The position numbers and the translations under genes were made by a program. This document shows positions 33,855 to 43,500 of a stretch of 45,489 nucleotides of DNA, in pieces. Under the pieces are notes generated by a model that saw only the letters and a list, made by a program, of their open reading frames with translations, was not told the origin of the DNA and made no database searches. Each line of letters opens with the position of its first letter. Positions within the stretch are counted from its first letter, which is position 1. The DNA comes from Verrucomicrobiota bacterium (GTDB lineage Bacteria; Verrucomicrobiota; Verrucomicrobiia; Verrucomicrobiales; Akkermansiaceae): NCBI GenBank assembly GCA_004293285.1, contig RDYF01000037.1, positions 1-45,489 on the forward strand. The letters are read 5' to 3'.

Positions 33855-36278
33855 ATGTCTCATTCTCCCTTGATTGCCGTTCTGCCAGCTTGGTTGGAAA
33901 AAATCACCACCGATCCGCTGTCGCTGTTTTTCTATGGCTTGCTTCTCCTCGTGTTGTTCGGCTGGTACTTCGCCACCGAGCATGAACGCCGCAAGCGCGA
34001 CGTCGGCACCGTGCTGTTGGTGTTGATCACCTTGCTTTGCGTGGTGGCCCTTTTGCCGTTGGAAAAAAAGCTGAAGGGGGCGATCGACATCCAGGGCGGT
34101 TCTTCGTTTACCATGCAAGTTCAGCCACGCGATGACGAAAGTGGCAACAAGGTGGAGGTGACTCAAGAAGATACCGACAATGCCATCACCATCATGGAAA
34201 AGCGACTCAATGAGTCGGGCATTGCCGAGCCTGTGATTTTCCGACAAGGCGTCGATCGCTTTGTCGTGCAAATGCCCGGCGTGAAGCCGGAAGAGGCGCA
34301 AAGCGTGCGTCGCAAGCTCGAAGAAGCGGCGAAGCTGGAATTGCGTGAAGTGCACCCTCAGAGCAGCATGCTGGCCAATCAAGTGGCGGCGGGTGATCAC
34401 ATTGAGCCTGGTTACAAAGTTTTCCCCTATACCTACAAGATCAACGAGGGCACGCCGGAAGAAAAAGAGATGACCGAGAACATCCTTTTGAATCGTCGTC
34501 CCGCAGTGCAAGGAAAAGACATTGTCCGCGCCACGCCTGACTTTATGGGCGGTGGTCGTGTCGACATCACTCTGAATGGCGAAGGCGAAGACAAAATGAT
34601 CGCCTTGACCTCGCCCATGAAGCCAGGCAGCGACCGCATTGCCATCGTGCTCGACGGCAAGTGCATCAGTGCGCCGGTGGTGCAATCGGTGCCTCTGGGC
34701 AAGCAATTCCAAGTCACCGGGCTCAATGCTCCGGGCGAAGCCGTTTCTTTGGCGAAAAACTTGATGAATCCGATCAACAACCCGCTGAAAGTCGACGAAG
34801 AGCGCACGGTTTCCCCGACGCTCGGTGCGGCGGTAGTCAAGCAAGGGGTGATGTCGGGCCTCATCGGTCTGGCGGCGACTTTCCTTTTCATTCTGACCTA
34901 CTACCGTTTCGCTGGTTTTGTGGCTTTGGTCGGCTTGGTCATCAATACCGTGATGTTGTTCGGCATCATGGCGATGTTTGGCTTCGCCTTCTCGCTGCCC
35001 GGTATTGCAGGGATCGTGCTGACGATTGGCATGGCGGTCGACGCCAACGTGCTGATCTACGAGCGCTTGCGTGAGGAAATCGCGGCAGGGAAGTCGGTGA
35101 AAAACGCTTTGGCGCTCGCTTACGAAAAAGCCTTCACGGCGATTTTCGACTCCAACTTCACCTCATTGATCACCGCCTTGCTGTTGTTCTGGCGCGCCAG
35201 TGGCACGGTCAAAGGCTTTGCGATCACGCTGACCATTGGTCTGGTGGCCTCGATGTTTGCCTCGATCCTCGTGACCCGCGTGTTGTTCCGCTGGTGTGTT
35301 GATAAGAACATGATCAAGACCTTCAAGTTCGCCAATTTGATCCGCCCCAGCAACATCGATTTCCTCGGCAAGCGCGGCCTTGCGGCGGTTGTTTCCTGTG
35401 GCCTGCTTTTGGCATCGGTCGGAGTGTTCTTGGTGAAAAAAGATCAGGCGCTGGGCATCGACTTCACGGGTGGCACGATCATCACGTACAACATTGGTCA
35501 GTCATCGGCACTGCCCTTTACGGAAGTGGAAAAGGCCATTAAGGGCATGTCCTTGAGCAAGGCGGCCGTGCCATTGGAAGAAAACAACCTGTTGACAGGT
35601 CGACTGCTCACTGTGCGATGCGACAACAATGACGCACCCGCCATTGAAGAGCTCTTGGCGAAGACCTTCCCAGAAATCGAGAAAGAGCAACTGCAACCGA
35701 GCCGTGAAGAAGTTTCGGCGCTGCTGGGCAAAGAGTTTTTGATGGATTCCGGTGTCGCTTTGCTGATGGGCATGTTCTTGATTTTTCTCTACGTGAGCTT
35801 CCGCTATCGATTGTCCTTCGCCGTCGGTGCGATCATTGCCTTGTTCCACGATGTGATTCTCTCCTGCGGCTTGGTGGTGATTTTTGGCAATCAGCTGTCG
35901 TTGATTCACATTGCGGCGATCTTGACCATCGCGGGTTACTCGATCAACGATACCGTGATCATCTTCGACCGGATTCGTGAAACGTTGCGCTACAGCACGA
36001 AGAGTCTGAAAGAAATCATGAACGAGGCCATCAATGCGACTCTCTCGCGGACGGTGTTGACCTCGGGTGCGACCCTATTCTCCGTTGCGGCGCTCTACCT
36101 TTTCGGTGGTCAATCGATGCAAGACTTCTCGCTGATGATCTTGATCGGTATCGTGGTCGGCACCTACTCCTCGATCTTCGTGGCCTCCGCGCTCGTGCTG
36201 TGGTGGGCAAAAATCACGAAGGCCGATTACCGTGAGTCCGAGGAGACCAAGGCAAGTGCTGTCGAAGTGGTGGGCTGA
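33855..36278 (+). CDS. secDF: Fused protein translocase subunit SecDF
   Basis: SecD and SecF, which use the proton gradient to complete protein export, are joined in one 807-aa chain. The SecD half begins with two N-terminal membrane helices, a periplasmic domain (ITIMEKRLNESGIAEPVIFR and VQMPGVKPEEAQSV), and the six-helix RND-type block with GIAGIVLTIGMAVDANVLIY. The SecF half starts near residue 505 (NIDFLGKRG, then GIDFTGGTIITYNI) and ends with AAILTIAGYSINDTVIIFDR and VGTYSSIFVASAL. The aspartates of AVDANV and INDTVI belong to the proton path. An extra N-terminal helix precedes the usual SecD start. Confidence 0.96.
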   Translation: MSHSPLIAVLPAWLEKITTDPLSLFFYGLLLLVLFGWYFATEHERRKRDVGTVLLVLITLLCVVALLPLEKKLKGAIDIQGGSSFTMQVQPRDDESGNKVEVTQEDTDNAITIMEKRLNESGIAEPVIFRQGVDRFVVQMPGVKPEEAQSVRRKLEEAAKLELREVHPQSSMLANQVAAGDHIEPGYKVFPYTYKINEGTPEEKEMTENILLNRRPAVQGKDIVRATPDFMGGGRVDITLNGEGEDKMIALTSPMKPGSDRIAIVLDGKCISAPVVQSVPLGKQFQVTGLNAPGEAVSLAKNLMNPINNPLKVDEERTVSPTLGAAVVKQGVMSGLIGLAATFLFILTYYRFAGFVALVGLVINTVMLFGIMAMFGFAFSLPGIAGIVLTIGMAVDANVLIYERLREEIAAGKSVKNALALAYEKAFTAIFDSNFTSLITALLLFWRASGTVKGFAITLTIGLVASMFASILVTRVLFRWCVDKNMIKTFKFANLIRPSNIDFLGKRGLAAVVSCGLLLASVGVFLVKKDQALGIDFTGGTIITYNIGQSSALPFTEVEKAIKGMSLSKAAVPLEENNLLTGRLLTVRCDNNDAPAIEELLAKTFPEIEKEQLQPSREEVSALLGKEFLMDSGVALLMGMFLIFLYVSFRYRLSFAVGAIIALFHDVILSCGLVVIFGNQLSLIHIAAILTIAGYSINDTVIIFDRIRETLRYSTKSLKEIMNEAINATLSRTVLTSGATLFSVAALYLFGGQSMQDFSLMILIGIVVGTYSSIFVASALVLWWAKITKADYRESEETKASAVEVVG

Positions 36279-37067
36279 TTACTTCGCTTCGATCCACTGG
36301 CGTTTCTCCCCAAGATCTGCCTGATACCAACCGGGAAAGCCTCGCCATGAGACTTTCCCGTTTTTGTCGGTGACCAACTCCACCCGCGTATGCCATTCGC
36401 GTTTGATCAGATCGAGAAAAACCTGACCGCGCGGGCGGATGGACCAATCGCGATTCCACGAAGCGGCCTGTGGTTTCCAGTGCGAGCCTTCCCAGAAGCC
36501 CCATAGCAAAAAGCCGTGATACGCTGGGTGACTGAATGTGGCAATCATCAGGTCGCGCGTGAAGTCGGCCGCGAGCTCTTCATCGGCGGAGGTGACAATG
36601 TCATACTCGGTGATGATTTGTTTTGGCACGACCTGGGCAAATCGATCGGTCATGGCCAATACTTCCATCGGCGAGGGCAAGAATGATTCATCGAAATGCG
36701 CTTGATTGCCCAGTCCCGCGACAGGGTAGCCGTCTTTTTTTAGGGCAGCGAGGTAATCATACGTGCCATCCGACTGCGGTCCGGGGCGAAAAATTTGGTC
36801 TTCATTGACAAAAAATGGCAATTTGCTGAGTGATCGCGCGAGATCAAAAACCTCGCGGTCGAGCCGTTCCAGTCCGGGCTCTTTGGTGAGCAAGTCCGCT
36901 CCCTGCCAGGCAACGGGATGATTGATCACATCCCATTCGCAGACGCGATCTCCGACAAAATCCATGCGCTCTTTGGTGCTATCGAGGAAGTGTTGCTTCA
37001 CAAAAGCGGCATCCTTGCCGTGCAGATTGTGCGGGCGAGCGGTCTGCATGAGGTAATGTCCACGCAC
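36279..37067 (-). CDS. GH10-like protein, C-terminal part of a frameshifted gene
   Basis: This frame holds the catalytic barrel of a GH10 (xylanase-type) protein. Its reading frame is open back to about 37133, encoding NDQLNASFQWLKDRHIAVRG, which continues the 37106-37945 frame after a one-base shift. The automatic GTG at 37067 is therefore probably not a true start. GH10 landmarks are VRGHYL, the LPFFVNEDQIF strand, GNQAHF, and the nucleophile glutamate in IITEYDI. The acid/base position, normally the glutamate of VVNE, reads WDVINHPVAW. The C-terminus (FLLWGFWEGSHWKP) fits the last barrel strand. It ends directly against the convergent secDF stop. Confidence 0.72.
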   Translation of the reverse strand: MRGHYLMQTARPHNLHGKDAAFVKQHFLDSTKERMDFVGDRVCEWDVINHPVAWQGADLLTKEPGLERLDREVFDLARSLSKLPFFVNEDQIFRPGPQSDGTYDYLAALKKDGYPVAGLGNQAHFDESFLPSPMEVLAMTDRFAQVVPKQIITEYDIVTSADEELAADFTRDLMIATFSHPAYHGFLLWGFWEGSHWKPQAASWNRDWSIRPRGQVFLDLIKREWHTRVELVTDKNGKVSWRGFPGWYQADLGEKRQWIEAK

Positions 37068-37105
37068 GGCGATGTGGCGGTCTTTGAGCCATTGGAAACT
37101 GGCAT

Positions 37106-37945
37106 TCAGTTGATCATTGCGCAGGGAAAATCCTTGAGGTCGTTTTCGAAAACGACCATGCTGAAATGTTCCTCGATGATGCGACGGTATTGCTCGGTAT
37201 CGGGGGTAGTGCGGGTGAGGTTGTCGACATTGACCGCCGAACCAAAGCCAAAGGCGTGGCGCTTGAGGTCGAGAGTGACTTTTTTTCCAGCGATCGGCTG
37301 GCCTTTTTCATCGAGAAAAGTGGCACTGAGGTCGGCCTTGCGCATGGTTTCAATGCGCGCCCGCGCTTCCTTTCGCCATGCGGCATCGGGATCGCGGCCC
37401 TCGTAAGTGCGTCGTGTCCGAGGGAACGAACTGACATCGGTGTTGGGCGGGTAGTGAAACAGAGAGACCTGAGAAATCTCCACGGTCTGAGCTTGTTGGG
37501 CGGCGAGCAAAATGAACTGCAGGCGGTCGCTGGAAATGTCGCTTTCCGCCATCAGCAGCACCGGATATTCCTGCCATTCGCGCGATAGGCCGATTTCGGA
37601 ATACGAAGAAAAAGCGGGGTAGGGTGCGGCTCCTTCCTGCCATTTGGCGATCAGTGTGCCGCGTGGGGCATCGACACTGCGACAGCGGATGATGGCGAGC
37701 AGAGGACTGCCCTTGGCGATTTTTTGGGGCGTTGTGGCGGTGACCGAATGCTGCGCCGCAAAAGGTTGTGCGGGGTCGGCCTTAGTGACTTGCAGCTGCA
37801 TCACCCCCTGCGCTAGCGATTGTTGCTTGCCGTGCGAGGCAAACACATAGGCGCTGGGAGGATGAGTGACGATGCGCGTGCCACCAGCGGGGATATCGAT
37901 CGCAAGAGTGGGCAGGGTGAACAGCAGGGCGAGAAAGGATTTCAT
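37106..37945 (-). CDS. GH10-like protein, N-terminal part of a frameshifted gene
   Basis: This frame starts at the ATG at 37945 with a signal peptide (MKSFLALLFTLPTLAI). A beta-sandwich resembling a family 4_9 carbohydrate-binding module spans about residues 20-165. A linker (DAAWRKEARARIETMRKADL) and a strand-rich segment follow (HAFGFGSAVNVDNL, the usual entry into a GH10 barrel). It stops at YRRIIEEHFSMVVFENDLK plus eight residues. The barrel continues in the next frame, so one base has been lost in or near GGATTTTCCC at 37124-37133 on the minus strand, or the read is wrong. Joined, the protein would be about 555 aa. Confidence 0.72.
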   Translation of the reverse strand: MKSFLALLFTLPTLAIDIPAGGTRIVTHPPSAYVFASHGKQQSLAQGVMQLQVTKADPAQPFAAQHSVTATTPQKIAKGSPLLAIIRCRSVDAPRGTLIAKWQEGAAPYPAFSSYSEIGLSREWQEYPVLLMAESDISSDRLQFILLAAQQAQTVEISQVSLFHYPPNTDVSSFPRTRRTYEGRDPDAAWRKEARARIETMRKADLSATFLDEKGQPIAGKKVTLDLKRHAFGFGSAVNVDNLTRTTPDTEQYRRIIEEHFSMVVFENDLKDFPCAMIN

Positions 37946-38032
37946 GCGGGTTTTGTGTTTCGTCGATCATTTAGGCCTGTCCGCCCCAGCCTGCCAATGA
38001 TGAATCGTGCCTTAACAGCGAGGGCACGACAG

Positions 38033-38062
38033 AAAAAAAGCTCTCGGGGTGACCGAGAGCTT
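38033..38062 (-). terminator. Intrinsic terminator after the cytochrome b562-like gene
   Basis: Arms AGCTCTCGG (38039-38047) and CCGAGAGCT (38053-38061) form a 9-bp stem with a 5-nt loop. On the minus strand a run of seven T follows (38039-38033). It lies 27 bp beyond the stop of the gene at 38089-38499. Confidence 0.9.
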
Positions 38063-38088
38063 CGATGGGAGAAGACGGGGCGGGAAAA

Positions 38089-38499
38089 TCATTCCTCTTC
38101 GATGTATTTCTTATGGCCTTCTTTCTTCAAGTCCTTGGCGGCAGCGGCCAGCTTCGTGACTTCGTCCATTTTGTTTTCAAGGAAAGCAGTTTCGATTTTG
38201 CAGAAAATCACAAAGGTTTCGCCCATCAGACGGCGATAATCGGCAATGGCTTTTTCCTTTTCTTTGGGATCAGGAATCATGTCCAAAATGAAGTCGGGAA
38301 CCACTTCCAAGCCCTTCAACGTGGCTTCCTGGGCCTTGCGTGCTAGCTCAGCTCCTTTGACGGGATCTTTTTCCTTATTGATGGCTTTGAACGCCGAATT
38401 CATCGAATCCATTTGCTTGCCCAGCGGGCTATCAGCTTGGGCAGGAAGTGCGGAGAAGAGGATCGTGCAGCAAGTCGACAAGAGTGTCAGAATTTTCAT
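38089..38499 (-). CDS. Periplasmic cytochrome b562-like four-helix protein
   Basis: This 136-aa protein has a signal peptide (MKILTLLSTCCTILFSALPA, then QA). The mature ~113 residues have the size and helix pattern of cytochrome b562. A methionine-bearing first helix (LGKQMDSMNSAFKAI) and a histidine near the C-terminus (KKEGHKKYIEEE) stand where the two heme ligands of E. coli b562 lie. There is no CxxCH, as expected for non-covalent b heme. Identity is low, so heme binding is inference; it could be a heme-free member of the fold. It has its own terminator and no obvious redox partner nearby. Confidence 0.62.
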   Translation of the reverse strand: MKILTLLSTCCTILFSALPAQADSPLGKQMDSMNSAFKAINKEKDPVKGAELARKAQEATLKGLEVVPDFILDMIPDPKEKEKAIADYRRLMGETFVIFCKIETAFLENKMDEVTKLAAAAKDLKKEGHKKYIEEE

Positions 38500-38558
38500 A
38501 ACGGAATCGTTGTGAGCGAAAAAAGGCGGGGTGTCAAGATGGAACCCTCAGAAGAGGG

Positions 38559-39056
38559 TCAGCGCGGTTCCCATTTGGTCAGGAAATCCGGTTTGGGCAA
38601 TCGCCGCATTTGGTCAAAATCGCCTTCTTCGCAGCAGCGCACAAAGCCCTCGGCATAGCTTTTGAGCTTGTCCCAAGAGTCGCGAATTTCAGCGGCTTCT
38701 TGCTTGTTGATGGAATTATCGAGGGCGGCGAGCGAGATCATTTGCAGCATGCGCGAAAACTGACTGATGATTTCATGTGTCGCCGGCAGCACCTCGAATC
38801 CCTGTTTGCACGAGCTTTCGGGATTGCGGACAAAACAGCCGCCAGCTTGTTGGCAGAGCCATTCAATGACGGCGGGCTCTTGGCTGAGCGCCATCAGCGT
38901 GGCAACTCGCTCTAAGGGATTGCGACTGCTCGCGCCATCCTCCATGGGTTTTTCCGCCCACTTGTAGACGAGTGAGAGCGAGACACCCATTTCGGCGGCA
39001 ATCGCTTTGGGGCTGACTTGCTCAAATACCTTGCGCAGGACTTCGTGGCTTTCCAT
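38559..39056 (-). CDS. Phage CII-like helix-turn-helix regulator
   Basis: This 165-aa soluble protein starts MESHEVLRKVFEQVSPKAIA. It has an N-terminal HTH-like segment (KAIAAEMGVSLSLVYKWAE) typical of the phage regulatory protein CII family found on chromosomes. A conserved PLERVATLMALSQEPAVIEW block follows, then WLCQQAGGCFVRNP. The helical C-terminus (MISLAALDNSINKQEAAEIR) probably serves oligomerisation. No other phage genes are near, so this looks like a resident regulator. It lies 78 bp downstream of the RND outer-membrane gene on the same strand and could share that transcript. Confidence 0.72.
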   Translation of the reverse strand: MESHEVLRKVFEQVSPKAIAAEMGVSLSLVYKWAEKPMEDGASSRNPLERVATLMALSQEPAVIEWLCQQAGGCFVRNPESSCKQGFEVLPATHEIISQFSRMLQMISLAALDNSINKQEAAEIRDSWDKLKSYAEGFVRCCEEGDFDQMRRLPKPDFLTKWEPR

Positions 39057-39134
39057 GGCTGAACGATGTCATCTCGATTCAAGAATCACAAGAGAATTTC
39101 ACGACAGGTATCGATCCTAACGTTTTTGAAAAAA

Positions 39135-40538
39135 TCATTGCCAGCCGCCGCCCATCGCCCGATAGGCCAACACTACCGCGCGTTGACGATCGGCGCGGGC
39201 ATCGGCAAGCGCGAGTTGTGAATTGAACAAATTGCGCTCCGAGTCCAGTACTTCGAGATAGCTGGTGACACCGCCTTTGAAGCGTTCGCTAGCGAGTGAT
39301 GCCGCACCATTTTGCGCAGTGACCAGTTTTTGTTGTTCGGCGATGATTTGTCCGGATTTGTGAAAAGCGATGAGCGCATTCGATGTCTCGCGGAACGCTT
39401 GTTTGACGGCTCGATCGTAGTCGGCCATCGCAGCCTGGGCGCGGGCGCGGGCGGCGACGACTCGGGCGCGCCGATTGCCGCCATCGATCACTGGTCCAAG
39501 TAGACTCGGTCCAAATGAATAGGCCGCGGATTGATTTTCGAGTAAATTGCTCAAATCACCACTGATGACACCCGAACGCCCCGTGAGAGTCAGAGTGGGG
39601 AATCGCAGCGCTTGATTGACGCCGATTTCGGCGGTGGCGGCGCGAAAGCGTTGATCTGCGGCGGCGATGTCGGGACGTCGGGCGATGAGCGAGGAAGGCA
39701 ATCCCGCGTCGATCTTCATCACGCGGTCGAGCTGGTCAAAGCGGCCGGCACGAGTGAGGTGACCGGGATATTCATTGAGCAGCGCGCGCAGTTCATTTTC
39801 CTTCGTGGCCATGGCGAGTTCGGTGGTGGGAATCAGCACCTCGGCTTGAGCGAGCAGCGATTCGGCTTGGCGCACTTCCATGTCCGAGCTGACGCCGCCC
39901 TCGCGTCGAGAGCGCACGAGTTCCAGCGAGGCGCGTCGGCTTTCCACCGTGCGACGCACGATGGCGAGTCGTTCATCGAGATTTTTCAAATCCACATAGG
40001 CGCTTGCGACCGAAGCGACGAGCATGGTTTGCAGGGCATCGCGCTGGTATTGCGTGGCGAGCAACTGCGCCCGTGCGGCCTGGTTGCTGCGCGTGATGCG
40101 GCCCCACAGGTCGATTTCCCAGCTGAGATAGCCATTCACGTTGTAAGCCTCCGAGTGTCGGCCCTTGCCCGGTGCGACTTGATTGGCATTGATCGATCCC
40201 TGATTGCTCGCGGCATCGGCCCCGACAGAAATTTGCGGGAAAAAAGCGGAGCGGGCGATCTGGGCTTGGGCACGCGCTTCTTCCAATCGGTACGTCGCCG
40301 CAGCGAGGTCGGGATTGTTTTCCAGTGCGTGTTCGATCAGCGAACGCAGGGTCGCATCGCGAAACACCTTGCGCCACGCTTGGTCGCCAAAGGACTTGCC
40401 GTGAGGGGCTTGATTGCCGCGAATCGATTCAGGGAGATCCACCTGCGCGGCATCGGGATTCGGCCCCAAAAGGCAAGAGGACAAAGCCAAAACGCAGGGC
40501 GAAAGCCACAAGAAGTTTTTCAGCGGAGGAATCATCAT
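39135..40538 (-). CDS. RND efflux outer-membrane factor (NodT/OprM family lipoprotein)
   Basis: This TolC-like channel crosses the outer membrane and periplasm for the efflux pump encoded upstream. The 467-aa protein begins with a lipoprotein signal (LWLSPCVLALSSC, lipobox cysteine about residue 22). It has the two repeated coiled-coil/beta units of the OMF family: LIEHALENNPDLAAATYRLE and FPQISVGADAASNQG in the first, and FRAATAEIGVNQALRFPTLT with YLEVLDSERNLFNSQLALAD in the second. It starts 12 bp after the transporter gene ends, the third gene of an adaptor-transporter-OMF operon. Confidence 0.93.
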   Translation of the reverse strand: MMIPPLKNFLWLSPCVLALSSCLLGPNPDAAQVDLPESIRGNQAPHGKSFGDQAWRKVFRDATLRSLIEHALENNPDLAAATYRLEEARAQAQIARSAFFPQISVGADAASNQGSINANQVAPGKGRHSEAYNVNGYLSWEIDLWGRITRSNQAARAQLLATQYQRDALQTMLVASVASAYVDLKNLDERLAIVRRTVESRRASLELVRSRREGGVSSDMEVRQAESLLAQAEVLIPTTELAMATKENELRALLNEYPGHLTRAGRFDQLDRVMKIDAGLPSSLIARRPDIAAADQRFRAATAEIGVNQALRFPTLTLTGRSGVISGDLSNLLENQSAAYSFGPSLLGPVIDGGNRRARVVAARARAQAAMADYDRAVKQAFRETSNALIAFHKSGQIIAEQQKLVTAQNGAASLASERFKGGVTSYLEVLDSERNLFNSQLALADARADRQRAVVLAYRAMGGGWQ

Positions 40539-40550
40539 GGGGAAAAAAGA

Positions 40551-43500
40551 TTAATGAAGAGAGGGGGGAGGAGACAAAGGCTCATCGGGGGCAGCAGACG
40601 ATTTCTGGCGTCGGTCCGCAAAATTCTGCACAAAAACATAACAGACGGGGATCAGGAATAGGCCAATCACGGTCGAAATGGTCATGCCATACACCACCCC
40701 CGTGCCCATGGTGCTGCGCGAAGCGGCACCCGAGCCCGAGGCGAGCATCAGAGGGATGCAGCCGAGAATGAAGGCGAACGAAGTCATCAAAATCGGGCGC
40801 AAGCGCAGCTTCGCTCCTTCGAGAGCGGCGGCGAGTGTAGGCACGCCTTCATCGCGTTTCATTTTGGCGAATTCGATGATCAAAATGGCATTCTTTGCGG
40901 CAAGGCCGATGAGCATGACGATGCCGACCTGAGCATAGACATTCATCTCCAGATGGCGCAGCAGCAAGCCCACCATCGTGCCGAGAATCACCGAGGGCAC
41001 CGAGAGCAAAACGGCAAAAGGCAGCGACCAGCTTTCATACTGTGCGGCGAGCAGCAAAAACACAAAGACGACGGCCATGCCGAAAATCAGTGGTGCTTGG
41101 CCTTCCGATTTCTTTTCCTGAAGCGTTAGGCCCGACCACTCATAGCCGATGTTCGGCGGCATCGTCGCCATAACTTCTTCCATCGCCTTGATCGCTTGCG
41201 CCGAGCTGTAGCCCGGAGCCGGTGCACCCATCATTTCTGCTGAGAGGAAAAGATTGAAGCGCGTGGCGAAATTCGGTCCCGACATTTTGCTGACCTTGAC
41301 CAAAGTGCTCAGAGGCACCATTTCGCCACTTTGATTGCGGACAAAAAACCGACCAATGTCATCGGGCTTGCTGGTGAACTTCGGTTCCGCCTGCACGAAA
41401 ACTTTGTAGACGCGGCCAAATTGCACGTAATCGTTCACGTAGGCACCACTCAGGTAAGCTTGCAAGGTTTGGAACACACTGTCCACCGGCACGCCGAGAG
41501 TGCGCGCTTTTTCGCGATCCAGCTCGACCTTGATTTGAGGGGTCGACGGCTGAAATGTCGTGCTCACACGAGCAATTTCCGGGCGTTTGGTGGCGGCGGC
41601 GACCACTTGTTGGACATAGCCGGCCAATTGTTCCGTTGATCCGCCCGAGCGATCTTGCAATTGCATCGTGAAGCCCGAGACACTGCCATAGCCCGGCAGA
41701 GCGGGTGGTCCGAAGGCAAAGACTCGCGCGCCGCTGATGGCGTAAAACTTTTTATTCCACTCCGCGCACAGCGCTTTGGCATGGAGTCGCGGGTCCTGAC
41801 GATCCTTCCAATCGTCCAATCCAATGAACATCAGTGCCGAGTTCGGGAAGCTCAGTGAGTTGAGAATGTTCATGCCCGAAACAGAAATCGCCGAGCGCAC
41901 GCCCTTGGTCTGCATGACGATGCTTTCCACCTGCTTGAGCATTTGGTCCGAGCGTTGCAGCGAAGCGCCTTCGGGGAGTTCGACCGCGACAAACACGTAG
42001 CCCTTATCCTCATCGGGAATGAAGCCCGATGGCACCAGTCCACCGATCAGATAAATGCCGCCACAGACGATGACCAGGAGCAGCATCGAACGCGTCGCCT
42101 TGCGGGTCAGCGCGCCGACGATGGTGCCGTAGCCTTGCGTAATGCGATCGAAAAACTGATTGAACTTGCGGAAAAACCAAGCGAGTGGACCCTTTCCTGG
42201 GCTTGGTGCGCGCAGCATCATCGCCGAGAGTGCGGGGCTGAGCGTGAGAGCATTGATGGCAGAAAAAATCACCGAGATGGCGATCGTGATGGCAAATTGT
42301 TGATAGAGCGCACCAGTGACCCCGCCCATGAAAGCGACGGGCACGAAGACGGCACAAAGAATCAGCGCAATCGCGACCACCGGGCCGGAGACTTCTTTCA
42401 TCGCTTGACGCGTCGCTTCCACCGGTGTCTTGCCGTGCTCGATGTGGTGCTGTACGGCTTCGACCACGACAATGGCATCGTCGACCACAATGCCAATCGC
42501 TAGCACCAAGCCAAACATCGTCAGCGTATTGACGCTAAAGCCGAGCATCGGAAACACGATGAAAACACCGAGCAAAGAAACCGGCACCGTGAGCATGGGG
42601 ATGATGGTGGCGCGGAAGCTTTGCAGGAAAAGAAACACGACGATCAGCACCAGAATGATCGCTTCCACCAGAGTGTGAACGATTTCTTCCATCGACGCCT
42701 TAATGGGCAAGGTGGCATCGAGGGCGATTTGGTACTCCATGTCGGGAGGAAACTTCGATTCCGCCTGAGCGAGAATTTTTTTCACCTCCGTGGCGGTTTC
42801 CAGTGCATTCGCGCCGGGTGCCAGATAGACGGCAATGGCTCCAGCAGGTGCACCATTCAGTCGGGCGCGGAGCGAGTATGTTTGGGCACCGAGTTCCACG
42901 CGTCCGACGTCCTTGATCTTCACCTGTGAGCCATCGGCTTCCGAGCGAATGATGATTTCCGAAAACTCCTCGGGCTTTTGCAACAGCCCTTGAGCGCGAA
43001 TGCTGAACTGGCTCTCTTGGCCCTTGGGGGCGGGTTCCGCGCCAATCACGCCAGCAGGAGATTGGGCATTTTGCTCGCGGATGGCATTCGTGACATCCTG
43101 CGGCGTTAGACCGAGCGACGAGAGTTTATCGGGATCCAGCCAGATCCGCATCGAGTAATCCTGCGAGGTCAAATTTTTCACATCGCCCACCCCGCGCACG
43201 CGTTTGATTTCATCGATCAAGTGAAGATCGCAGTAATTGCCCAAGAAAATGCCATCGTGCGTGCCCTTGGGAGAAGAGACGCCAATGGCGAGCAAAATGT
43301 CGGGCGATGAACGATTCACCACGACCCCCTCACGCTTCACGGCATCGGGCAAGCGGGCTTCTGCTTGGCCAACGCGGTTTTGCGTGTTCACCTGCATGAT
43401 GTCGACATCAGAACCGACGTCGAATGTCACATTCAGCAACATTTTTCCATCGTTCGTATTATACGACTGCATGTAGAGCAGTTGGTCGGCGCCATTGACT

